Source: Halobacillus litoralis (lineage in GTDB: Bacteria > Bacillota > Bacilli > Bacillales > Halobacillaceae). Taken from it: a stretch of 64,000 nt of DNA. The translations under genes and the position numbers were made by a program. The stretch lies in the NCBI RefSeq assembly GCF_020171725.1, contig NZ_JAIVAJ010000006.1:124001-188000 (forward strand). Reading direction: 5' to 3'. The notes beneath the pieces were generated by a model that saw only the letters and a program-made list of their open reading frames with translations, did not search any database and was not told where the DNA came from. How positions within the stretch are numbered: the stretch's first letter is position 1; each line of letters begins with the position of its first letter. Of the stretch, positions 17,301 to 25,977 are shown one piece after another.

Positions 17301-18629
17301 TCACGCTCTTAGATCGTTCTCGATTTGTTCGAGACTTCGTCCTTTTGTTTCGGGTACGTATTTCAGAACGAAAAGGAATGCGAGCACGCCGATGATGGCG
17401 AAAATGACAAAGACCATAGCGGTTCCTATCGCTCCGAGTAAAATCGGGAAGAATAACGAAACCACTAAATTGGATGCGGATAACAGCAAGGTCGTGAAGC
17501 CTGTTGCCGCTCCTCTTGCTTTAAGAGGGAAGAGCTCAGGCAGCATCACCCATACGACGGGTCCCCACGTAGCGGAGAAGAAGATGATGAACAACCCGAG
17601 AAAGACCACGGTCAGCCACGCGATACTCGTTGTCAGTTCAAATGTGAATAGAATGGTTGAAAGCACAACTAAGCTGAGTGTCATCCCGACATTTCCGATC
17701 AGCAGTAATTTTTTTCGACCGATCTTATCAATGGTAGCAATGGCGACTAAGGTCATCAGGACGTTTAGGACCCCGATACCTAGAGTTCCGAGAATCGAGG
17801 CAGAATTTCCGAGCCCCGCCTCTGTAAAAATAGTCGGAGCGTAATAGATCACGGCGTTGATTCCGATAAACTGTTGGAAAATCGCAATGCCGCTTCCGAC
17901 GATCAGCATAGGACGGACCCATTTGGCAGTCAGCACCTCCCACGTGCTTTCCTTCTGCGCTTCGATCTTTTTCATCTGTTCGATTTCACCGTCGATATCT
18001 TTCTTATCACGCGTCAAGCCCATGACTTTGCGGGCTTCTTTTTCACGGTTCTGCTTGAGCAGCCATTTGGGACTTTCCGGCATGAACAAGACACCGACCA
18101 TGAGAATCAATGCAGGTGCTGCTGCAAGTCCCAGCATCCAGCGCCATCCTTCAATCGGTGTGAAGGCATAGTTGACGAGATACGCAAGCACGATCCCGAT
18201 CGTAATCATCAATTGGTTCAAAGAAGAAAGCGCTCCGCGTTGTTCCGTTGGCGCCATCTCAGATAAGTACACGGGCACAATGGCTGTGGAACCCCCTACG
18301 CCAAGTCCCAGAATGACTCGTCCTATGACGAGTGTCGTGACGTTTGGTGCGAAAGCAAGAATGAGAGAGCCTGCGATATAGATTAAAGCAATGACAAATA
18401 CGACGCGTCTCCGTCCGAAACGGTCGGATACATAGCCGCTCATCCCTGCTCCGACAATGGCTCCGACGAGAAGGGAACTGACGACGAGCCCTTCGAGAAA
18501 GTCGGTAAGCGGAATATCAGCTGTTATAAATAAGAGGGCACCCGATATGACGCCTGTGTCATACCCGTATAGTAATCCTCCTAACGCTCCAAAGAAAAAA
18601 ATCCAACCTTTACTTAAATTTCGATTCAT
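17301..18629 (-). CDS. Sugar-porter family MFS transporter
   Basis: The ATG at 18629 starts a 442-residue protein of 12 membrane helices; upstream in-frame codons extend into non-coding sequence and lack a fitting ribosome site. Sugar-porter signatures are clear: GYDTGVISGALLF in helix 1, RFGRRRV after helix 2, PESPKWLL before the central loop, QQFIGINAVIYYAP in helix 7 and PETKGRSLEQIE at the C-terminus. Members are proton-coupled importers of glucose, xylose, arabinose or inositol. No sugar-catabolic gene is adjacent to narrow this down. Confidence 0.93.
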   Translation of the reverse strand: MNRNLSKGWIFFFGALGGLLYGYDTGVISGALLFITADIPLTDFLEGLVVSSLLVGAIVGAGMSGYVSDRFGRRRVVFVIALIYIAGSLILAFAPNVTTLVIGRVILGLGVGGSTAIVPVYLSEMAPTEQRGALSSLNQLMITIGIVLAYLVNYAFTPIEGWRWMLGLAAAPALILMVGVLFMPESPKWLLKQNREKEARKVMGLTRDKKDIDGEIEQMKKIEAQKESTWEVLTAKWVRPMLIVGSGIAIFQQFIGINAVIYYAPTIFTEAGLGNSASILGTLGIGVLNVLMTLVAIATIDKIGRKKLLLIGNVGMTLSLVVLSTILFTFELTTSIAWLTVVFLGLFIIFFSATWGPVVWVMLPELFPLKARGAATGFTTLLLSASNLVVSLFFPILLGAIGTAMVFVIFAIIGVLAFLFVLKYVPETKGRSLEQIENDLRA

Positions 18630-18811
18630 AGCAAGACCACCCTTCCAGAAAACTCCATATGCATGTTCATTCCACCAAATGTCAAAAAGGAAACGTCGGA
18701 ATTCCTTTCTGGATTTTATACCTGTGGAAGAATGGGGTGAATCGGACCTTCGTTTACTTGTCAACAGTGTACAAAAGCGGGTAAAGTGGAATGCGGAAGG
18801 AGATGAAAGAG

Positions 18812-19078
18812 TTGAAAGAGATCGATTCAAGGTTCAAAATCGCCAACCGTGAAGCGTTGATTGGTGTTGCGCTTGCCATCTTCAATTTCGGCTGGTGGTT
18901 TTTCTTTGCCTACGGGCTCGGTGATGCGAAGCCTGAGGAATACTCGTACGTTTTCGGGTTTCCAGCCTGGTTCTTTTATAGCTGCATTGCCGGATTCGTT
19001 GTGATGGCGGTGCTTGTCATAGTCGTCGTCAAGTTTTGGTTTGTTGAAGTGTCGTTTGATGAGGAGGAAGAGTCATGA
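18812..19078 (+). CDS. yhdT: YhdT-family small membrane protein (DUF997), partner of PanF
   Basis: About 88 residues with two membrane helices, beginning near DSRFKIANREALIGV and containing FNFGWWFFFAYGLG, both typical of YhdT. TTG at 18812 is preferred because GGAAGGAG ends 9 nt before it; ATG at 18803 or 18791 are alternatives. The stop overlaps the start of the symporter gene in ATGA. YhdT and PanF genes are regularly paired, and YhdT is thought to be an accessory subunit, though its role is not proven. Confidence 0.85.
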   Translation: MKEIDSRFKIANREALIGVALAIFNFGWWFFFAYGLGDAKPEEYSYVFGFPAWFFYSCIAGFVVMAVLVIVVVKFWFVEVSFDEEEES

Positions 19079-20526
19079 ATGCTGTCATTTGGTCTTTATT
19101 TATTTTTCTTAGCATCATCTTCCTCATCGGCTTTTTGTCGAGCCGGTCGCTGAATAAGGCACCGGAGGATTCCTTTTTACAAGAGTACTTTCTTGGAGGA
19201 AGACGGCTTGGGGGCTTCATTCTAGCTATGACGATGATGGCTACATACGGAAGTGCTTCAAGCTTCATCGGGGGTCCTGGTGCCGCTTATACAGAGGGGC
19301 TTGGGTGGGTGCTCTTATCCATGTCTCAAGTCGTGACCGGATATTTCGTACTCATGATTCTCGGGAAAAAATTCGCGATCATGGCGAGGCGCTACAAGGC
19401 GATTACGCTGATTGATTTTCTTAAAGGAAGGTATGAGAGCAAGGCCGTCGTCTTGATTGCGGCTTTCAGTATCATTGTGTTTCTATTCTCTGCCATGGCT
19501 GCCCAGTGGGTGGGCGGTGCGCGGTTGATTGAATCGTTAACCGGCTTGAACTATACGACAGCACTGTTCATTTTTGCTGTCTCGGTCCTTGTTTATGTCA
19601 TCATCGGCGGCTTCCGCGCGGTTGCCCTTACAGATACGGTGCAGGGGGTTGTGATGGTGACGGGAACACTGCTGTTATTGATTGCGACCATTGCTGCAGG
19701 TGGCGGGATTGAAAACATCATGACAGACCTCCGTACAGAGAACCCTAATCTCGTCACGCCATTTGGTGCAGAAGGAACGCTCACGCCGTCTTATGTATCG
19801 TCTTTCTGGATCTTAGTCGGAGTTGCGGTCGTCGGTCTGCCTCAGGTAACCGTTCGGGCGATGTCCTACAAAAGCTCGCGAGCGATGCACCGGGCGCTGA
19901 TCATTGGGACCATTGTTGTCGGCTTCGTCATGCTGAATATGCACTTGATCGGTGTATTCGCACGCCCGATTTTGCCTGGTATCGAAGTTGGGGATAAAGT
20001 GATGCCGCTGATTGCCCAGGAAGTGCTGCCGCCGTGGCTTGCCGGTTTTGTGCTCGCCGCTCCGATGGCAGCCATCATGTCGACCGTGGACTCCCTTCTA
20101 CTATTAGTTAGTTCGGCCGTGGTGAAAGATGTGTACATTAACTACATGAATCCGAACGCTTCGAATACAACGGTGAAAAAATGGAGCTTTACCGTGACGG
20201 GGGTGCTTGGAATCCTTGTTTTTCTTATGGCACTCAACCCTCCTGATCTCTTGATTTGGCTGAACTTATTTGCCTTCGGAGGACTTGAGGCGACATTCAT
20301 CTGGCCGGTTGTCCTTGGGTTGTACTGGAAGCGGGGCAATAAGTATGGGGCTCTTGCCTCCATGGTCGTCGGAATTACGTCTTACATTGTCGTCGACCAA
20401 TTTTTCCCGAGTGTATTCGGGGTTCACAATGTCGTTCTGCCGATTGTGTTGTCCTTGGCTGCCTATGTTATAGGAAGTCTTGCAAAATCGCCTTCGCATA
20501 ATTCTTTAGCTGCTCATCCACATTAA
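19075..20526 (+). CDS. panF: Sodium:solute symporter, pantothenate (PanF) type
   Basis: A 483-residue sodium:solute symporter (SSS) with about 13 membrane helices. FLGGRRLGGFILAMTMMATY (residues 39-58) and the GSASSFIGGPGAAY segment are typical, and PMAAIMSTVDSLLLL near 335 is the conserved sodium-site helix. The preceding YhdT-type gene, translationally coupled, points to pantothenate uptake. Since glycine betaine, proline and carnitine carriers can also be SSS proteins and the carnitine operon is 2 kb away, substrate assignment is moderate only. Confidence 0.88.
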   Translation: MNAVIWSLFIFLSIIFLIGFLSSRSLNKAPEDSFLQEYFLGGRRLGGFILAMTMMATYGSASSFIGGPGAAYTEGLGWVLLSMSQVVTGYFVLMILGKKFAIMARRYKAITLIDFLKGRYESKAVVLIAAFSIIVFLFSAMAAQWVGGARLIESLTGLNYTTALFIFAVSVLVYVIIGGFRAVALTDTVQGVVMVTGTLLLLIATIAAGGGIENIMTDLRTENPNLVTPFGAEGTLTPSYVSSFWILVGVAVVGLPQVTVRAMSYKSSRAMHRALIIGTIVVGFVMLNMHLIGVFARPILPGIEVGDKVMPLIAQEVLPPWLAGFVLAAPMAAIMSTVDSLLLLVSSAVVKDVYINYMNPNASNTTVKKWSFTVTGVLGILVFLMALNPPDLLIWLNLFAFGGLEATFIWPVVLGLYWKRGNKYGALASMVVGITSYIVVDQFFPSVFGVHNVVLPIVLSLAAYVIGSLAKSPSHNSLAAHPH

Positions 20527-20547
20527 TGAAAAAGGAGGGATGACGTT

Positions 20548-20730
20548 ATGCCGAAGGGTTCAGAGAATGTCCATGTAGAAGCTACACCTCACAGAGACGG
20601 AAGAAGAGATCGTGTCATCAATGATGATACGGGGAAAGAGATGGGTGTCGTCGACCCGAAACCGGAAAAGATTGAGCTTGAACCAGATGAGGATATGAAA
20701 GCTTTCAAGAAGAATATGGAGAAATACTAA
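20548..20730 (+). CDS. 60-residue charged protein of unknown function
   Basis: A hydrophilic 60-residue protein starting MPKGSENVHVEATPHRDGRR with a strongly acidic C-terminal half (EPDEDMKAFKKNMEKY). AAGGAGGG stands 8 nt before the ATG and a terminator follows the stop at once, so the frame is well supported as a gene. It probably shares a transcript with yhdT-panF, 21 bp upstream. I do not recognise a family or function. Confidence 0.7.
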   Translation: MPKGSENVHVEATPHRDGRRDRVINDDTGKEMGVVDPKPEKIELEPDEDMKAFKKNMEKY

Positions 20731-20732
20731 CC

Positions 20733-20761
20733 AAAAGGGACTCATTAAGAGTCCCTTTTTC
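20733..20761 (+). terminator. Terminator of the yhdT-panF unit
   Basis: AAAAGGGACTC pairs with GAGTCCCTTTTT around ATTAA. Confidence 0.92.
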
Positions 20762-20783
20762 AGAGTGTCAAGAAAACCTTATC

Positions 20784-20948
20784 GGTTCCTTTAAAGCTTG
20801 AAGGGCGGTGTTGGCGAAACAACTCGCTTTCCATGGGCTACGCTTGAGTCTCCTCGCTCCCTTCGGTCGCTGTGGGGCCAAATCTGTACTCTGCTCCCAT
20901 AGGAGTCTCGCTGTTTCGCCAACACCTTTATATAAAGGAAGCGGAACC
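20784..20948. repeat. MITE-like palindromic repeat element, copy 1 (165 bp)
   Basis: Outer ends GGTTCC and GGAACC enclose inner ends GGTGTTGGCGAAAC (20807-20820) and GTTTCGCCAACACC (20913-20926), which are exact inverses. The middle has ACTCGCTTTCCA on the left and GGAGTCTCG on the right, plus a CTCGCTCCCTTCGG stretch. A second copy with the same layout is at 37948-38113. The whole element can fold into one long hairpin. It has no coding capacity; frames through it are artefacts. Confidence 0.88.
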
Positions 20949-21199
20949 TCTGAAGCTATCAACTGGAAAAGTCGATGGTTGTAGGGGATATAACGGCCTG
21001 GTTTCCATTTCCCGGCCTGGTTCTGTTCCTGCTGCTTTCCCCTTGTCCATCCCCATTTGTAACAGAACAAACCGTCATCCTTTTGAGGCAGTCTCCAAAA
21101 GGGACTTATGCCCTCCTTTCTTAGCCTCCTGAAATGTAGAGTTGTTCCTCTACACTCTTTTACACATCTTCTCATACAGTACAACGAGGAGTGTGAAGG
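20949..21199. other. Intergenic stretch without a visible gene
   Basis: About 250 bp between the repeat element and the methyltransferase gene. The only structure I see is a small hairpin TGTAGAG/CTCTACA at 21135-21154. GAGGAGTG at 21185 belongs to the next gene's leader. A minus-strand frame runs through here into the repeat element but lacks a credible start. Confidence 0.5.
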
Positions 21200-21892
21200 A
21201 TGAAGAATGATTACCTCGAATTATTAGCTCTATTTGGGATCGGTGGCGCGCATCCGGGTGGGCTTCCATTGACGAAGAAAGTTTTCGAAACGGTATCATT
21301 GACGGATGTTCAGGATGTCTTGGAAATTGGGTGTGGTACCGGGCAGACTTCCGCTTATCTTGTGGAACAATACAGCTGGAATGTGACGGGGGTGGACCGA
21401 CACCCTTTGATGATTCAAAAAGCCCGACACCGTTTATCAGGTGTCGCCTTTTGTGAAGGAAATGCGGAGAATTTGGACTTCTCTGATGGACAGTTCGATC
21501 TCGTCTTGTCCGAATCTGTTCTTTCTTTTACAAGTGTACGTGAATCGCTGCCGGAAGCTGCGCGTGTTTTAAAAGAGAAGGGAACGATGATTGCGATTGA
21601 AATGACGGCTGAGCGGGATCTCGATGACCATTGGACATCTGTGATTGATGATCTTTATGGAATCAATCATGTTTTACAGGAAGTGGAATGGAAAGAGAAG
21701 CTTTTGGAAGCGGGATTCTCCTCAGTTGATGTTGTTTACACACCTGACAGCTTGGAAGAAACGCCTGTGATCGACCTTCAGCCTTCGGAAGTCATTGAAG
21801 AGAAGTGGTACGACTTGTGGGATCAACATGCCGCTTTGACGGCGCAAGCGGATTTGCCACTGAAATATCGCGTCTATGTATGCACAAAATGA
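21200..21892 (+). CDS. Class I SAM-dependent methyltransferase
   Basis: A 230-residue cytoplasmic protein with motif I VLEIGCGTGQTSAYL (about residues 46-60), an acidic residue in GVDRHP (motif II) and FDLVLSESVL (motif IV/post-I) for S-adenosylmethionine binding. The layout is of the Methyltransf_11 type that modifies small molecules such as quinones or lipids. GGAGTGTGAAGG precedes the ATG. It is a single gene with its own terminator and no pathway neighbours, so its acceptor is unknown. Confidence 0.9.
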   Translation: MKNDYLELLALFGIGGAHPGGLPLTKKVFETVSLTDVQDVLEIGCGTGQTSAYLVEQYSWNVTGVDRHPLMIQKARHRLSGVAFCEGNAENLDFSDGQFDLVLSESVLSFTSVRESLPEAARVLKEKGTMIAIEMTAERDLDDHWTSVIDDLYGINHVLQEVEWKEKLLEAGFSSVDVVYTPDSLEETPVIDLQPSEVIEEKWYDLWDQHAALTAQADLPLKYRVYVCTK

Positions 21893-21920
21893 AAAGCGCC
21901 CCGTCAAGTGGGGCGCTTTT
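21892..21920. terminator. Terminator after the methyltransferase gene
   Basis: AAAAGCGCCCC pairs with GGGGCGCTTTT; it can serve both strands, as the YjcZ-type gene converges on it. Confidence 0.9.
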
Positions 21921-21929
21921 CCAATTTAA

Positions 21930-22046
21930 TTAGTTAAACCAGCTTGCACCGACAATGACCAACAGGATGAAAAGCACTACGATCAATACAAACGTGCTTC
22001 CACCGCCATAGCCACCGCCATAGCCGCCTCCGTATCCACAACCCAT
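21930..22046 (-). CDS. YjcZ-family sporulation protein (38 residues)
   Basis: The ATG at 22046 with AGGAGAGG upstream opens a 38-codon frame. The product starts [16 protein letters not shown] and ends in a hydrophobic helix ([19 protein letters not shown]), the standard layout of YjcZ-type small spore proteins: a Gly/Tyr-rich head and a membrane tail. Such genes are often missed because of their length. It is on the same strand as, and 70 bp from, another small cysteine- and glycine-containing protein gene. Confidence 0.88.
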   Translation of the reverse strand: MGCGYGGGYGGGYGGGSTFVLIVVLFILLVIVGASWFN

Positions 22047-22117
22047 GAGAACCTCTCCTTTCCTCTTTTCTATATTCTATGATGATTTTCACTTATTGGT
22101 TGGTCACTCGTCTAGTT

Positions 22118-22345
22118 TTACCAGAAAAAGGCGGATGCAAGTGCAATGCCTGTAACGGCGCCTAGAGCGAATGGAATTCCAAAACCACCGTAAAAGTATC
22201 CATATCCACCTGGACCTCTTGATGGACGGATCCAGACGTAGTTGCGGTCTACTCGTGTCACTCTTCCGTAGTGTACGCGTCCTTCGTGGGTGAGGCGTAC
22301 ATCTTTACCGATATAACGACAACAGCGATCGTACATGTTAAACAT
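22118..22345 (-). CDS. 75-residue small protein, possibly spore-associated
   Basis: AGGAGG lies 7 nt before the ATG at 22345. The N-terminal half is basic and polar (MYDRCCRYIGKDVRLTHEGR, then VTRVDRNYVWIRP), like a small beta-barrel; the middle is Gly/Tyr-rich (GPGGYGYFYGGFG) and the end is a short hydrophobic helix (ALGAVTGIALASAFFW). I do not recognise the family. Its neighbour of YjcZ type and similar Gly/Tyr content suggest a role in the spore envelope, which is inference. Confidence 0.68.
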   Translation of the reverse strand: MFNMYDRCCRYIGKDVRLTHEGRVHYGRVTRVDRNYVWIRPSRGPGGYGYFYGGFGIPFALGAVTGIALASAFFW

Positions 22346-22469
22346 GGGAAAACCTCCTTTTCATTTACTAATCAATTTCCCTCCTACATACCATAGAGTA
22401 TGAAGGTTCACCTTTGTTTGTTTAGACGCCAGTCCGTTTTCCACGAATAACTAGAGAGGGAGAGAACAA

Positions 22470-23300
22470 ATGCCCGTTATCGATACAAGAAAGCCCTTGA
22501 AGGAGTTTATTGAGAAATGTAGAAAGTCGCCTTTTCAATCCACAAATAAGCTTCAGCGTGACATCCTTTGTGACCCGTCCAGACACCCTTTCTCGGATCG
22601 AAGTTCAGATGAGCTGCACGATCTGTTGATGATGTACGGTCTCTTCCACTCTGATCAATGGAGGAAGACGGAGAAGCTGTTGGAAGAATGGGAGACGAAG
22701 AAACTATTTAAGCAGATTCATAAAGAATATATACGGCTGCAGAAAGAGTGGGAGGGTCCAGATGCACCGCTCTACCTATATCCCATCCATCAGTCATTTA
22801 TGGGAGAACGTGATAATCGTGGTGGCGTCGCCTTTCAGGAAGGGTTCTACCTTTTCTACAGCAAGCCTGGCAAAGAAGGGGACTGGCGGTCTATTCTTGC
22901 GCACGAGTATCACCATGTCTGCCGGTTGAACGAGAAGAAAGTCCATTTGGATAAAGTCCCTCTGAAAGAGTCTGTCATTATTGAAGGACTCGCAGAATAT
23001 GCCGTCTTCGACCAGTATGGTCCGGACTATACGGCAGATTGGGTCGACCACCATACTGATGAAGAACTGTCGTCCATTTGGGAGAAACGGTTCAAACCTG
23101 AACTGGAGCTGAGTGGGCAGGTCAATCATGGAGATTACTTATACGGGAACAAAAGGAAGAAGCTGCCGAAGTGGATCGGGTATGAGCTGGGCTACCGGAT
23201 TGTGAAGAGCTACCATGATCGTCACCCTGATGAAACGATTCGATCGATGACGAAAAGAAATGCAGAACAGATTATAAAAGGGTCTTCTTTTTCAATCTGA
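22470..23300 (+). CDS. DUF2268 putative zinc-dependent protease
   Basis: A 276-residue protein without a signal peptide. The zincin motif HEYHH (about residues 148-152, in SILAHEYHHVCR) followed by ESVIIEGLAEY (about 170-180) with a downstream Glu is the DUF2268 pattern of predicted Zn-dependent proteases. WIGYELGYRIVKSY in the C-terminal part is also typical. GAGAGGGAG precedes the ATG. It has its own terminator. The substrate is unknown. Confidence 0.85.
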   Translation: MPVIDTRKPLKEFIEKCRKSPFQSTNKLQRDILCDPSRHPFSDRSSDELHDLLMMYGLFHSDQWRKTEKLLEEWETKKLFKQIHKEYIRLQKEWEGPDAPLYLYPIHQSFMGERDNRGGVAFQEGFYLFYSKPGKEGDWRSILAHEYHHVCRLNEKKVHLDKVPLKESVIIEGLAEYAVFDQYGPDYTADWVDHHTDEELSSIWEKRFKPELELSGQVNHGDYLYGNKRKKLPKWIGYELGYRIVKSYHDRHPDETIRSMTKRNAEQIIKGSSFSI

Positions 23301-23316
23301 TCCTTTCAAGACTAAG

Positions 23317-23347
23317 CCACACGAGACTCGGTTCGTGTGGTTTTTTT
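23317..23347 (+). terminator. Terminator after the DUF2268 gene
   Basis: CCACACGA pairs with TCGTGTGG and is followed by seven T. Confidence 0.9.
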
Positions 23348-23450
23348 GTGTTTTGCAGCAGGGAGAAATTGTATAAGGAAAAATGATTGACGTGGCCCGT
23401 CTATAACTAATAAAATTCCCCGAGGAAATTTAAAAGAAAGACGAGGATCC

Positions 23451-24092
23451 ATGATGATCTACCGCTTATCCGTCTATATTCTCGGCATGTTTGTAAACTT
23501 CTTTGGTGTGGCCTTATTGATTAAAGCAACGCTTGGAGCCGGTTTCTGGACGGCATTGTTCGTTGGTTTGTCTGACCGGTTAGGTTTAACAGTCGGCATT
23601 TGGTATGCGATGTTTCAGTTGTTATTTATTTTTGTAAACGGATGGTTGATGAAGCAGGCACCTGAAATCAAAGCCCTTCTTCCGCTTGTCCTTGAAAGTA
23701 TAATTTTGGACTTCTGGGTGGAAGTGGTGTTTGGCAATGTCTCCTTTGCCTCGGCTCCATTTGCTGTCCAGTTGGCGATGTTAGTTACAGGAGTGTCCTT
23801 CAGTGCGCTCGGCGTCGCGATCTATATTCTGCCACAGCTGCCACGTGCCCCGGTAGATCAACTTTTCTTAGCGGTATCCGGCAAATTTAAGTTAAGCCTG
23901 CGGGTCAGTCAGACGCTGATTGCTCTCTCGACATCGACGTCTGCTCTTCTTATAGGTGGACCTGTGGGTCTAGGAACGGTACTAGGCGTTCTGTTCGCCG
24001 GACCGATGATTCAATATTTCTATGTGAAAGGCTATCCGCTGTTCTACATGTATCACCCAGCCTATAAAGAGCGCATGACTCCAACTCTATAA
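23451..24092 (+). CDS. YczE/YyaS-type integral membrane protein, tandem copy 1
   Basis: A 213-residue protein with five or six membrane helices. GMFVNFFGVALLIKATLGAG near the start, LGLTVGIWYAMFQL and IGGPVGLGTVLGVLFAGP near the end match the pattern of the COG2364 (YczE) family, whose function is unknown. The second copy begins 28 bp after its stop and is about two-thirds identical by eye, so the pair arose by tandem duplication. They probably form one operon ending in a shared terminator. Confidence 0.83.
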   Translation: MMIYRLSVYILGMFVNFFGVALLIKATLGAGFWTALFVGLSDRLGLTVGIWYAMFQLLFIFVNGWLMKQAPEIKALLPLVLESIILDFWVEVVFGNVSFASAPFAVQLAMLVTGVSFSALGVAIYILPQLPRAPVDQLFLAVSGKFKLSLRVSQTLIALSTSTSALLIGGPVGLGTVLGVLFAGPMIQYFYVKGYPLFYMYHPAYKERMTPTL

Positions 24093-24120
24093 ACAGCGGA
24101 ATGAAAGTGAGGGATTGAAA

Positions 24121-24759
24121 ATGGGCTATCGTCTATTGATCTATATATTTGGTATGTTTGTAAACTTCTTTGGGGTCGCGCTTATTATTAATGCGACACT
24201 TGGAGCTGGATTCTGGACGGCCTTATTCGTCGGCATGTCTGATTTGTTCGGTTTCACCGTAGGGGTCTGGTATGCCGCAGCTCAGCTGTTCTTTATTTTC
24301 GTGAACGGCTGGCTGATGAAAAAAGTACCGGAATGGAGAGCGCTGCTGCCTCTTGTCCTTGAGAGTCTGATCTTGGACTTCTGGCTGGAAGTGGTGTTCC
24401 GGAATCTCGACATGACGGCGGCTCCATTTGCAGGACAGTTGATTATGTTGTTCTCAGGTGTTGCCTTTACCGCGCTTGGTGTGTCTATTTATATTTTACC
24501 TGAGCTGCCACGTGCTCCCGTTGACCAGCTGTTCCTCGTAGTCGCGGAGAAATTCAATTTGAGCCTAGGAGTCAGTCAGACCTTGATTGCGGTCACGATG
24601 TCTTCGATGGCCATCCTGATCGGAGGGCCAGTCGGAATCGGTACGTTGGCTGCGGTGCTGTTCCTCGGGACGTTCATCCAATTTTTCTATGGATACACGT
24701 ACCCGCTTTATTATCAGATTCATCCGCAATATAAACAGCGGATCGAGCTCAGCTCATAG
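24121..24759 (+). CDS. YczE/YyaS-type integral membrane protein, tandem copy 2
   Basis: A 212-residue paralogue of the gene just upstream, with the same helices and the same near-identical blocks (GMFVNFFGVAL, TLGAGFWTALFVG, LPRAPVDQLFL, VSQTLIA, IGGPVGIGTL). ATG at 24121 is preferred, with GAGGG 7 nt ahead; TTG at 24115 is a weaker choice. Differences cluster in loops and in the third helix. The close pairing may indicate a heterodimer, which is inference only. Confidence 0.83.
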   Translation: MGYRLLIYIFGMFVNFFGVALIINATLGAGFWTALFVGMSDLFGFTVGVWYAAAQLFFIFVNGWLMKKVPEWRALLPLVLESLILDFWLEVVFRNLDMTAAPFAGQLIMLFSGVAFTALGVSIYILPELPRAPVDQLFLVVAEKFNLSLGVSQTLIAVTMSSMAILIGGPVGIGTLAAVLFLGTFIQFFYGYTYPLYYQIHPQYKQRIELSS

Positions 24760-24787
24760 CCTGCCTCTACATGGCGGGCTTTCTTTT
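24758..24787 (+). terminator. Terminator of the YczE-type pair
   Basis: AGCCTGCC pairs with GGCGGGCT and is followed by TTCTTTT. Confidence 0.8.
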
Positions 24788-25024
24788 ATTGAGAAATGGT
24801 TGGGGTAAAGCTACTCGCGCAGGTTTGCGTGAACAATTTCAGTGAAAAGAGTTGTGACAGAGACGCTCAGGGCAGTTATGAGATTGGGTGGAGTGTGGAT
24901 GGTTGTCATCGTTCTGCTCTCGACGTTTTCGGGCAGAGTATGTGAACTTTTTTTCAAGTATCCCTATCGACCCTGCGCTAGATGCTATATAATAGTCGGA
25001 AAGCGAACTCGAAAGGTGGATATC

Positions 25025-25888
25025 ATGAATACAAAACATAGAGCACGTCTGCTTGTCAGCTGTGTGGACCAGCCTGGAATCGTTTCCGCAATTTCCACGT
25101 TCTTATTTGAAAATGGGGCGAACATTGTGGAATCGAATCAATATACAACCAACCCAACGGAAGGTCGTTTCTTCCTGCGTCTCGTAATCGAGGGCGAGGC
25201 GTTGGAGCAGAAAGAAGAGGAGCTGAAGACAGCATTCCAGCCCGTGGCCGATCAATTCCAAATGACGTGGAAATGGTCGTTCCTCCACAACAAGAAGCGG
25301 ACCGCCATTTTTGCTTCAAAGGATGTCACGTGCCTGCGTGAACTGTTATACCAGTGGGAAGGCGGTAACTTGGATACGGACATTCCGCTTGTCATCAGTA
25401 ACCATGAAGCGGGCAGAGAGATTGTTGAATCATTCGGAATCCCTTATTACTATATTCCTGCCAACAAAGACATCCGTAAAGAGGTGGAAGCGAAGCAGCT
25501 TGAGCTCCTTCAGGAATACGAGATTGACTTAATCGTCCTGGCTCGCTATATGCAGATTCTCACACCGGAATTTGTAGCGGAGTACCCAGCTGAAATCATC
25601 AATATCCACCATTCTTTCCTCCCTGCGTTTATCGGAGCCAATCCCCATAAGAAAGCACATGAACGAGGCGTGAAGCTGATTGGAGCTACATCGCATTACG
25701 TCACGGATGACCTGGATGAAGGTCCGATCATTGAACAGGACGTCGGACGTGTGGACCACCGCGACCAAGTGGAAGACTTGAAAAAGCAGGGAAGTCTCAT
25801 TGAGCGTACTGTCTTGTACCGGGGTGTGAAGTGGCATCTTGAAGACCGTGTCATCGTGCACGACAATAAAACGATTGTATTCAACTAA
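25025..25888 (+). CDS. purU: Formyltetrahydrofolate deformylase
   Basis: A 287-residue enzyme that hydrolyses 10-formyl-THF to formate and THF, balancing one-carbon pools. The N-terminal ACT domain (about residues 5-85, LLVSCVDQPGIVSAI) is followed by a formyltransferase-fold domain with LARYMQIL, the catalytic NIHHSFLPAF with its His, and DEGPIIEQDV with its Asp. The start at 25025 has AAGGTGG 7 nt ahead; open frame further upstream is not protein-like. A TATAAT at 24988-24993 may be the -10 box, with a poor -35 box. Confidence 0.95.
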   Translation: MNTKHRARLLVSCVDQPGIVSAISTFLFENGANIVESNQYTTNPTEGRFFLRLVIEGEALEQKEEELKTAFQPVADQFQMTWKWSFLHNKKRTAIFASKDVTCLRELLYQWEGGNLDTDIPLVISNHEAGREIVESFGIPYYYIPANKDIRKEVEAKQLELLQEYEIDLIVLARYMQILTPEFVAEYPAEIINIHHSFLPAFIGANPHKKAHERGVKLIGATSHYVTDDLDEGPIIEQDVGRVDHRDQVEDLKKQGSLIERTVLYRGVKWHLEDRVIVHDNKTIVFN

Positions 25889-25916
25889 GGACTCGTCATT
25901 TGACGGGTCTTTTTTT
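25888..25916 (+). terminator. Terminator after purU
   Basis: GACTCGTC pairs with GACGGGTC (one G-T pair) around a short loop, then seven T. Confidence 0.85.
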
Positions 25917-25977
25917 ATGCTTCCGGTCAAGGTTGAAAGGCGTTAAATAAGGGGATGGTAAAACGAGAGGTGATGAC

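Noticed and set aside
17301..18830. A longer sugar porter starting at 18830
   Set aside because: The extra 67 residues are not hydrophobic or conserved-looking, overlap the start region of the divergent yhdT gene, and the ATG at 18629 sits right before the first helix.
20768..21184. A 138-residue minus-strand gene
   Set aside because: The frame crosses the whole palindromic repeat element and the intergenic stretch, has no fitting ribosome site, and its composition reflects the repeat.
24842..25024. An N-terminal extension of PurU
   Set aside because: The upstream frame encodes sequence unlike PurU and includes the likely promoter; AAGGTGG fits the ATG at 25025.
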